From Antilocapra americana (taxonomy: Eukaryota; Chordata; Mammalia; Artiodactyla; Antilocapridae): a stretch of 64,000 nt of DNA. The notes below the pieces were generated by a model. That model had not been told where the DNA came from and ran no database searches. It worked only from the letters and a program-made list of their open reading frames with translations. This document shows, piece by piece, positions 55,446 through 64,000 of this stretch; positions within the stretch are counted from its first letter, which is position 1, and every line of letters starts with the position of its first letter. Location of the stretch: NCBI GenBank assembly GCA_007570785.1, contig ML661900.1, positions 7,999,570 to 8,063,569 of the forward strand, given 5' to 3'. Position numbers and translations under genes: made by a program.

Positions 55446-58138
55446 TCAGTAAGTCCTCACACAAACATCCTTTGAATGCTGACCTCATTGCCATTCTTCC
55501 AGCTTTTACCGCCTGCAGATTCTTATCACCTCTGCATTCCTCTAGGATAATTGTTTCCAAACTGGAGAGACCAGTTTGGAGGCAGTTTTCCTTCCTTCTG
55601 AATCAATTTTTGATGCAGATTCCTTATTAATTTTTCTAAAATGCCACCTTTTGCTATTCTTAATCAAAAATTACTTTCTCTAGGGTCAAGTTTACTTTTT
55701 TTTTTGGCCTGACACTTAAGACCCTCTTCACTTCCCCCACTGCCTCATTGTCACCTTATATTTGCAATGATTCCTTCTTTTCACTGCACCATGGGAGTCT
55801 CGGCTGGGTCTTTTGTGGTGGAGGTAGAATGGAGAGAGGGGGAACAACCTGAAAGGAAGAGGTACAAAATGGATAGTCCTAATTTCTAAGTAATAAATCG
55901 GAGTCTGAGGTTGAATCTAAGCAATGTCTGGTAACATTATTGTTGAAGCCAGAGACCAGGGCCCTCTCGTGGAATTGAAGATGTCTCTGTGGATGGGGGA
56001 CCACAGTCATCACATGACACGTACGCTGCTCCTAAACCACCCTGGGTCATGAAAATCTGGGCTGAATGGCATGTCAGCAGCTTTACTGAAGGCTTTCTTG
56101 CACAGAGTGAACCACACTAGCTGCCATTATAACCTGGCCTGTACATTGCATGAACATAATGCAACTGTACAGCTTTAAGAAACATCATACAAGAATGAAG
56201 GCAAGCAGTGCATTCATAATGGATTTATAGCATCTTTTTCCTTCCTCCTCCTTCACTCTGGCTATTCAAAGTCAACATTATTTTCTCCTTTGGGTGAAAC
56301 AGGATGGATTCATATCCAACCTGTACCCTGCCATAGCTTCTGATGACGTCTGTGTGTTGGGAGAGGCCAAAATATTGATATTATATTGATCCCATTTCTC
56401 ATCTGCAAAATGTGTATGTGAGTGCTGTGTATTACATCTCTGTGTGTGTTTTAATTACATTTTAGAAATTTTCATAGTTGGCAGGGGCTCCTCACTATGC
56501 TTCTTGCTTGTCTTATTCTGCTCCCCGTGAAACTGATCAGGTTGCCAAGTTCTTACTGACATCAAAGCAGGCTCCGGGCTCAGATCATCTCTGTGGGATG
56601 CAGAGGAAGAGGAGAAATAGCTCTTGCCCAGGGAACATTTCTCTGACCGAGTTCTAAGTAAATTCTGGGGCTTATCTGACAGTTTTTTCACTGGCCAGGC
56701 TCCTACTGAAGTCAAATATTACAGCTGACGTCAGTCGGCTTGTGGCCAGGTGCTGGACTATGCTGAGCAAAATCTCAGGGCAACAGATTCATCCTCCTTG
56801 AATCTTGATTTTTATACCTCCGTTTTGCATGATGTTCTATCAAAGAGCAATAAAAACAGTAAACAGATTACAAAGCACAAGCCACCCATGCGTACATTCT
56901 TTTCTCCTGAACCCAAATGAATTCAGCGCCAATTCTAACAAAGGTTAATTAATAGCACAGCAGAGGCTCTGATTTGAAAGAAAAAAATCCTTCTTCTCAC
57001 AGGCTGCAGAACTAGGTGCTTGCCAGTCCTGTGTTCCTTAGCCACATATTTCTTAGCACTTATTCTTCACATCTCTCCAAAGACTTCTTGATTCTTTTCA
57101 TATCTTCTGTACAGAAATAGGCGCAAGTCAGAGGCTGGAGAAACTGTGAAGGGGGTGACCTTAATTTCTGCGTCCAGGATTTTCCCACGTTTGATACATC
57201 CCTACGTGTTTTGGATCTCCCCCTTATTTTACTCAAGATGGGTGCTGTCCTCTTGTTTTATGGGCTCACAAGTGAGACTCAACAAAGCCTTGCACTACTA
57301 AACACATTTTTCACAATCACCAAAATATGTATTCCTTCTCATCTCAATGGATCCTTAGCAGTCGACGAGTTTGGCCTTAAGGAGAGCTACTTAGGAAAGC
57401 TTCCTGTATATGACGAAGCGTCAGTTTGTAGACTGAAGAGATATTTCTGCTTCCTGTTTTTGAGCAGGGAACGCAGTGAAACACACATAGACAGGAAGGC
57501 CATCTTTGGGCCTAATGCAACCCACATGCAAAACTCACAACAGGCAAAGTCACCTAGACTCTTGAAGCATGTGGATTTCCTGGGAGAGCAGGCAGGCCTT
57601 TATCTGAAGCCCAGGAGTCACCTTGGTGTATCTGCTTATTTAAAGTAGAAGCAGGGAGCTTGCCACCCCTGTAAACTCTGCTTAGACTCTTTCCATCAAG
57701 GATGTTCTCCTTGGCTACACTCCGGAGATGAAAATTAGAAACTTTTCCTTGTTTGTTCAGCAGACCCTCTGCTGTCTGGTTTTGGAATGAAAGCCCATCA
57801 ACAATGTTTAAAAATATTAGAAAACACCTTTAAGGGATATCATCTCATGGTTTTAGATTTTTATAGTATCTCAGGAACCACATATTCAACTCATTTATTT
57901 TGCAGCTTAGTGAAATAAGACCTAGTTAGGGTCAAAGTCGAGTCTAGAACCAGGATTTCTTCACTCTCTCTTCCACACTCACTTGCTTTAGGAAAACTAT
58001 TAATGCAACCTATGCTCATGAGGATTTTCAGAAGCTCCCCCGACCCAGAGTATTTTTTAACCCTTTGATAAAAGGGTTCTGTGCAATTTAATGTTGCATC
58101 AGTCACAAATTTATTTCTCTTAAATGTGAGACACTTTG
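55446..58138. other. Repeat-poor unassigned block with one long ORF
   Basis: About 2.7 kb with no repeat that I recognise. A 145-codon plus-strand ORF (57211-57648) begins MDLPLILLKMGAVLLFYGL, which looks weakly like a hydrophobic leader, but shows no domain; no TATA or polyadenylation context is clear. A hairpin (AACCCTTT, 4-nt loop, AAAGGGTT) lies at 58058-58077. Confidence 0.3.
56726..56733. promoter_or_regulatory. Palindromic CRE-type motif
   Basis: TGACGTCA, the full cAMP-response element, followed by 'gtcggc'. Its intact CpG in repeat-free DNA is mildly suggestive. One 8-bp word per 64 kb is near chance. Confidence 0.3.
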
Positions 58139-58235
58139 TTCCCTTCTCCAGGGGATCTTCCCAACCCAGGGATTGAACCAGGTCTTCCTCATTGCAGGCA
58201 GATTCTTTACTGGCTGAGCCACCAGGGAAGCCCTT
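58139..58235 (-). mobile_element. Bov-tA SINE, truncated
   Basis: Only the tRNA-derived half is present: 'ttcccttctccaggggatct' to 'gagccaccagggaagccc', minus strand. Confidence 0.92.
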
Positions 58236-59362
58236 GGAAAATAGTGTGAGTAAAATAGAGCAAAGCAATGAAGTGAGTTACTGCACTTGACAAGAGAAAC
58301 GCAATCACACCCTTTATGGATTCATTGCTAAAGTTTTATCTTTGGTCTTCCAAATGTGTCATGGCTATCATATGTATAAAGTGAAAAACTGCCTAATCTT
58401 TCCAACATGAACTGAGTGTTAAAAACTAACTAAATACTATGCATTGCAGCTCAACGTTTATGTGAGAAATAATATATATAATTACAGTTAGTTCTAAAAA
58501 AAAATGTAGATGTTATTATTAGCTATCATTTTGTTCTGCTCTGTCCCCAGAACAAGTCTGCTCTAATCACTTATTCTCCTACTGTCCTAAATTCACTCTG
58601 GTGCTAAGATGAGGGTTACATACTTTTTGTAAAACTGCGTTTCTTTTCCTTACCCTAAGTCCTTTGTATCTTGAAGGTCAAGCTTAAATCCTACCTCTCT
58701 TTCATGAATTCTTCTCTCCAGAAGATATGATTTTCTTTCCTTTAATTTAAACTCTAATGAACATACAATTTATACCATAAAATCACATATTTGATTATAG
58801 CCAATTTGGTATAACTCGCTGATTTCTCTTCATCTAGCTAAAACTTGCACTTAGATTGTGAAAATTTTCATGCAAAGATGGTATATCTCTCTTCCTGCAA
58901 CACTCAACAAAATAAAGCAGAAAGGGATGTCCAAACAGTGTTCCCTTTTGATTAGACTATGACTGATAAAGGCTTATATGACACAAAGCACAGCCCTCTC
59001 GACTCAAAGGTCCATGGACCAGCACCGTCAACATTCCTTGGGAGCTGGTTACAAGTTAAGAATATTAGACCCCATTCCAGACCTGCCATTTTAAAGAATT
59101 TAGTGATTTTTAAAGTTTGAGAAGCAGTAGCTTAGGAAAGAGGGGCTTCCCACTGAATTTTAACCAAGGTAATGCTGATGCTTAGCTCTCCAGTGAAGTA
59201 TAAGTACATATTCACAGAGGGAAGTCATTCTTCAAATTTGTGGTCATCAACTCCTTAGAAAATCTACAGAAAGCTTTGGCCCTTCTTTCAAGAAAATGAA
59301 CGTAGATAAATATGTTTATTTATAAATACATTCATTTATAATAAATACATTCATTCATAATA
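58236..59362. other. Unassigned AT-rich sequence
   Basis: No repeat that I can name and no ORF of note. Confidence 0.4.
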
Positions 59363-59575
59363 GGTATCCCAGGGGGCACTAGTGGTAAAGAACTGCTTGC
59401 CAATGCAGGAGACAGTTTGATCCGTGGGTTGGGAAGATCCCCTTCGTGGGTGGGGGGGCATGGCAATCCACTCCAGTATTCTTGCCTGGAGATCTCATGG
59501 ACAGAGGAGCCTGGAGGGCTACAGTTCATAGGGTCACACAGTCGGACACAACTGAAGTGACTTACCACACATGCA
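59363..59575 (+). mobile_element. Bov-tA SINE
   Basis: 'aggtatcccagggggcacta' to 'ggacacaactgaagtgactt'. Carries a G-rich expansion ('gtgggtgggggggcatgg') in place of the usual 'ggagaagggaatgg'. Confidence 0.92.
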
Positions 59576-60402
59576 TGCAAACACATAATATTTCACATGT
59601 AGTATGAGCTTAAAGGATGCATTAAGTTTATAAAGAGACTTTTTTGGATCTTTTACCGATACTGTGTTAAAAGTCTCTGTTGATGAATATAGGTTTATAA
59701 AGAATAAGGATCATTTATCTGTCTGCTGAAGTGCCTGGTTGTGTTGTACATTTACTGTTGAAAAACAAAGGAGGTCTAATTGGCTCTCCTCTAAGGGTGT
59801 AATCTTTGGTAGTCACACTTTTTGGATAGACTATAATCACATGAAATGCTTCTTTTGCCGGGTGGGGGGAGGTTGGTGATCAACATGAGTGTAGAAAAGT
59901 TAATTTAGCCATGAAAGAGGGCTTCATGTAAAGAGGAGATTTCATTCCTCTTAGTAACACAGTAAGCTTTGATTTAAGCTATTGAGATTGTCTTTCTACC
60001 TACCTGTGTTATTTTTTTTTTTAATTTTCTTTTTCCTCTTTCTTTCTTCTAATCCAAGCTAAAAGCCATATGCTTTTCATGTATTTTTTAAAACTCCTTT
60101 GGGGCGATGATCGGAATTGCTTCTAATTATCAATTAAATTTTCTCCAAGTAGATTGTTAAAAGTTTAGATGAGCCCAATTAGTGAGAACCTCACTCTAAT
60201 AGCAAGAGTGAAGTTGGTTATTTAAGTCTTCTTTATTACACAAAAAGAAAGGATCAGATATCTCAGATCAATGTTAAGTGGGGATTATGGAAATGAATGC
60301 TAAAAATAAAAGACACAAATTAACAAGGTATGACCAGGGAAGTCAAAGAAGTGGCCTCTCTTTTTGGTATTGAGTCTTTCCAGACTTTAATAATATTGTG
60401 CT
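59576..60402. other. Unassigned AT-rich sequence
   Basis: T-rich stretch at 60011-60050. Nothing else recognised. Confidence 0.4.
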
Positions 60403-60622
60403 ACTTGCATGCTGAGTTGTGTTAGTCATGTTTGAATCTCTGCGACCCTAAGGACTGTAGCCCGCCAGGCTCCTCTCCATGGGATTCTCGAGGCAAGAAT
60501 GCTGGAGTGGGTTGCCATGCCCTCCTCCAGAGGATCTTCCCAACCCAGGGATTGAACCTGCATCTCCTATATGTCTCCTGCATTGGCAGGAGAGTTCTTT
60601 ACTATTAGCACCACCTGGGAAG
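60403..60622 (-). mobile_element. Bov-tA SINE
   Basis: Minus-strand, 'cttgcatgctgagttgtgtt' to 'agcaccacctgggaag'. Full length. Confidence 0.93.
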
Positions 60623-61310
60623 ACTTAGTTTGTAAACATTTGTCCCCATTTATGCTAAAAGGAATGGCAAACTAACGACTATGTTTATTTTTACATTACA
60701 TTATTTTATATTCTTTACTAGTGCTTTTTTCCTTGGGAGAAATAACATCTTAATCTATATTAAAGGAAATTTGTATTTGCCAGTCAGTACATGTGAGACT
60801 GGAGCTATGCTATTCTGACTCTTTGGACAGGGTGTCCGTGAGCACACTCAGCAGATGGACAGCCTGATACTCTTCTATCAGGAAATCCTAAAAGCCTAGT
60901 TCAAGAAAACTTGGTGAACTGTAAAGTACTCAGAACTTCTCAGGATAATTATCCCTCAGGGAAAATCAATAGTTTAATAAGGGAGAGAGCCCTCACTAGT
61001 CATAGGAGAAATTTTGCGGTTGGTACCAAGAGCTGACTAGTAATAACAAGGTATACCAGATTATCTTTTTCATTATCAATCTGCAAAGCAAGTTTTAGAC
61101 TACCAAATTCTTCATATTGAGCCACTGAGTGAGAAACACTGACTTTTCTTTTCTTTTCTGAAAAGAAAGCCAAAAACTGAATTACATTTAATCTGATTCA
61201 ATTGCATAATTTGTAAAGCACTTAGTATATACCAGGTGCATTTCTTGGTGGCCAAAAAACCAGAACATAAAATAAGCAGTACTGTAACAAATTCAATAAA
61301 GACTTGAAAA
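60623..61310. other. Unassigned AT-rich sequence
   Basis: No supported feature. Confidence 0.4.
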
Positions 61311-61480
61311 AAAGAATTTTGTCTGTCTGCATCTATTCCCTTCTCTGTTCATAGATGTTCTACCTGCAGCTTTTTACTAGCATCTATTGGTCAGAACTGG
61401 GTCACATTGCCATCTTAGCTGCAAAGAGTCTGGGAAAATGTTAATAGTATTATTAAGTAATATAGTGCTGTACTTCCCCA
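61311..61480. repeat. Old interspersed repeat, family not assigned
   Basis: 'tctattggtcagaactgggt', 'cacattgccatcttagctgc' and 'aaagagtctgggaaaatg' follow a phrase order common in one ancient mammalian repeat. It resembles the 41060-41530 element by type. Confidence 0.35.
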
Positions 61481-63207
61481 AGGAAGGTGGAGACAGGGCT
61501 TTATTTTTAAGAAATTAGGGGAGAAATGGCGTGGAGAGAAAACTAGAAAAAAAAATCTGTCACAAGTATTTATTGTGTGTTAGAGTGTCTATCAAAATAC
61601 ATCTGTATGAATTAATTTGGATGTTTGTGTGGGCCTGATGTGTGAGTTAAGGTCAACAGAATAGGTTATAAATTCATTCAATAAATATTTATTTCTTGGC
61701 AAAAACATCGCCTAGCTAGCTAGGGAAACAAACATACACAGTAAGGATGAAATAACCGACAGTATCTGGAGTTGTTAACCCTTGGGAGAGTAAGCAGAGT
61801 AAAGAAAGGAGGCTGTATTACTGTTGTCTTTCAACCCTTTATGCATTTTGTTTCTTTCTTCTCACCTATTTCATAGGCTGGATGACTGTATTTTCAAAAA
61901 GATAAAAATCTTATTAAAGAAGTGAAGCCTATACAATAGCATAGAGCTTTGTATATAGCTTTGTATATAGCTCTATACATCAGCAGGGGCTAAAATATCA
62001 TTTGGAACGGCTGGTTTTCCTGGAGCCCTGGAAATAACGTCACTCAGGCAGTCAGAGCTCCAATAACAGAGGCTTCAGGAAAATGTGTGAGAGCAGAAGT
62101 CAGATCAGCCGCTTGGGGTGTGAATCCAAAAGATGGCTTTTGAGATGGTTTTGGAAAAATTCGATTGACTGGCTTTGGTGAACTTCTGAATCAGATGAAG
62201 TTTAAATTTGATGTGCTACCCATTCTAAAACATGGGCAGTGCAGTTGGGAAAAAGAGAGAGAGAATGAGATGTGTCGATAATATTCTTTTCAGTCTTTTT
62301 CTTAATTTGCTTCACCGTTTTTAATCAGGGAACACTTAGGTGAAATCTAATACAAACCGATCTCATTTCTTACTACACTTTCTCTAGTGGAAAGAGAACA
62401 GCTGTATATTGTCATGCTCAGGTATTTAAGAAAACATCTGAATTCAGTCTTAAGAATGGGATAATGTGACCTGACTTGTTTGAGATGAAGTCATTTTTCT
62501 ACATTTATATCATTGCTGCTTAACGGCTGTCACATGCGAAATCTGAAGGGAAATGATCATTTGATTTCCCACCCAGTTCTCAGTGGATACTTGATTCCCA
62601 AGAAGAGAGTTATGTTGCCAAGAAAAAAGCCCTGGCTTGTACCTAATTGGCATAATATCTTTTTTAGACATCAAAGAAATAAAAGCAGTATTTGCAGGGA
62701 CTTGATAATATCTATCATGAAAATAATGTTTCTTACTTTGAAGTCAATATCAATTAAACAGAATTAAACAGCTACAGCGTCTATCATATGAAACCTAAAT
62801 TCTTATGTCTCTGGGACATGCTACTACCAAAAGCAACAGTGGCCCTATAAGCAAAAGCACTAGGGCAAGTTTAATAAAAATTCGCTAGTAAGGAATTTGA
62901 TATATACCAGATCATTTTTATTTTTCTTTGGGAAACTAGGCTTGGAATCAATGAAAGAGAAAACTTTAGGGTAGAGTGGGTGAACAATAGGTTACTTCAT
63001 TTAAGACTAAAAAACCAGAGGGATGTGAATGGCTCAGTGGTGAGTGTGGACTACAGACAAATTAATGACAATTTTACATGATGGAAAATAGAATGAAGAG
63101 AAAAGACTAATCATTTTTGGTGACTATTTGTGAATCTGTAGGTAAGTATTTTGGTCTTTAATCCCAAAACAAAATACTATCCAGGGATGGAGGGCATCTT
63201 AGAACTC
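61481..63207. other. Unassigned, mostly repeat-free
   Basis: A weak L2-like trace (minus strand) at 61668-61750 ('cattcaataaatatttattt'), and a short tandem of 'agctttgtatat' at about 61946-61970. An 84-codon ORF (62513-62767) has no recognised content. Confidence 0.35.
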
Positions 63208-63211
63208 ATTC

Positions 63212-63312
63212 TGACTCTTGTTTATAGAGACCAGGCTTTAAAGCTCAAAGCAGTGAAACAGCTTGGAAACTGTCATATGGTCACTGGCAGATTTGGGGCA
63301 GGAATATAGGCA
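63212..63312 (-). repeat. MIR-like fragment
   Basis: 'ctcaaagcagtgaaacagct', 'tcatatggtcactggcagat', 'ttggggcaggaatatagg' resemble a reverse-complement MIR core, much diverged. Confidence 0.45.
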
Positions 63313-64000
63313 TCCCAGTTTCCCTCTGACAGCTTTGAGAGGAAAGGGAGTTTTCACAGAGGCTTCAATTCTGTGAATAGATTAAGCAGAATGTGACAGA
63401 TGGACTGTGTTTATTGCTGCTCCCGTCAACATGTACAATTATTGAGATGTTACATGGTGTAAGGTTTAACATTTACTTGTTGACATCTCTGTTTTTTTTA
63501 CTCATTGTTTATTGTGCTTCTTGGAGAATTCTAAACATTTTATAAATGATATCATTTCCCTGAAAAGTTATGTAATCAAGCCACACCACTAACTGGAGTT
63601 GAAAATTGCAGTTAAACTTTATTTTCAAAGCAAATAATTTTCTTTCTTTTGGTGACTTGTTTTCTGGCAACCACATATAGGGGTGAAAAAAGTCTGTATG
63701 TCCCCTTGTGGTTTTTGTTTGGGTCATGTCACTCTAGCATGACCTTAAAAAGCTGGACCTGTTTCCTCACCCACAGTGGAAGATTCTCATACAGTCAGTG
63801 TGAATTTGAATGCATTCATTTATCTTTTGAAATTACATCATTAGTTTAAATGCCTTTGAGCTGTGTTTCTGTTTCTCAGTTTGTCTTTTTTCTAAACATT
63901 CTTGTTCTTTTTCTTTTATGCTCCATGCTCTTGGCCTCAGAACAAAATAACTGCCCCTGGAGTCAGACCAATTATCCATCTGGCTAGAGTCTGTAAAGTT
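63313..64000. other. Unassigned sequence to window end
   Basis: No repeat or gene recognised. ORFs of 66-72 codons on opposite strands overlap and are not credible. Confidence 0.4.

Noticed and set aside
1..64000. tRNA genes from A/B-box matches
   Set aside because: All tRNA-like boxes seen ('ggtggctcagtgg', 'ggttcgatccc') belong to Bov-tA or CHR SINE heads; no cloverleaf with an anticodon arm was found.

Overview
This window is nuclear DNA from a pecoran ruminant, most likely a bovid (cattle, sheep, goat, buffalo or a relative). It carries about twenty tRNA-derived Bov-tA SINEs, two dimeric Bov-A2 SINEs, four BovB (RTE-type) LINE fragments, three CHR-type cetartiodactyl SINEs and a ruminant L1 3' end, on a background of old mammalian MIR, L2, L1M, LTR and Tigger-like elements. 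The sequence cannot separate cattle from sheep or goat.

I found no host protein-coding gene, rRNA, tRNA or snRNA. The window looks intergenic, or possibly the inside of a very large intron. Almost every open reading frame over 60 codons is either the antisense of a Bov-tA SINE or a relic of BovB or an endogenous retrovirus. A few ORFs in repeat-free DNA (19.8, 39.2-40.1 and 57.2 kb) match nothing I recognise and are not called as genes.

Layout. 0.5-7.8 kb: a MIR and a nested Bov-tA, then one old solo LTR (here LTR-A) broken into five pieces by a BovB, a Bov-tA, a second LTR (LTR-B, itself hit by a Bov-tA and a third LTR, LTR-C) and a minus-strand class I endogenous retrovirus with a tRNA-His-type primer-binding site. 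7.8-20 kb: mostly unassigned DNA with scattered SINEs, MIRs and a Tigger-like fragment. 20.0-20.9 kb: an uninterrupted copy of LTR-A, which is what allows the broken one to be reassembled by eye. 21-28.6 kb: SINEs and old L1 traces. 28.6-29.5 kb: a Tigger-like MITE split by a BovB, giving a chimeric 177-codon ORF. 32.8-34.8 kb: repeat-poor, with a CTCF-like motif and AT-rich homeodomain-type motifs. 35.3-38.2 kb: L2, a long minus-strand L1M and a MIR. 38.2-41 kb and 42.8-44.3 kb: repeat-poor, candidate regulatory DNA. 45.2-51.3 kb: SINE-rich. 52.3-54.6 kb: a BovB with both ends present but its reverse transcriptase deleted. 55-64 kb: sparse repeats.

No genes work together here. The interest lies in the insertion history, readable through target-site duplications, and in non-repetitive blocks that may be regulatory. 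Family names come from recognising consensus-like sequence without a database; where I recognised the class but not the family I say so.
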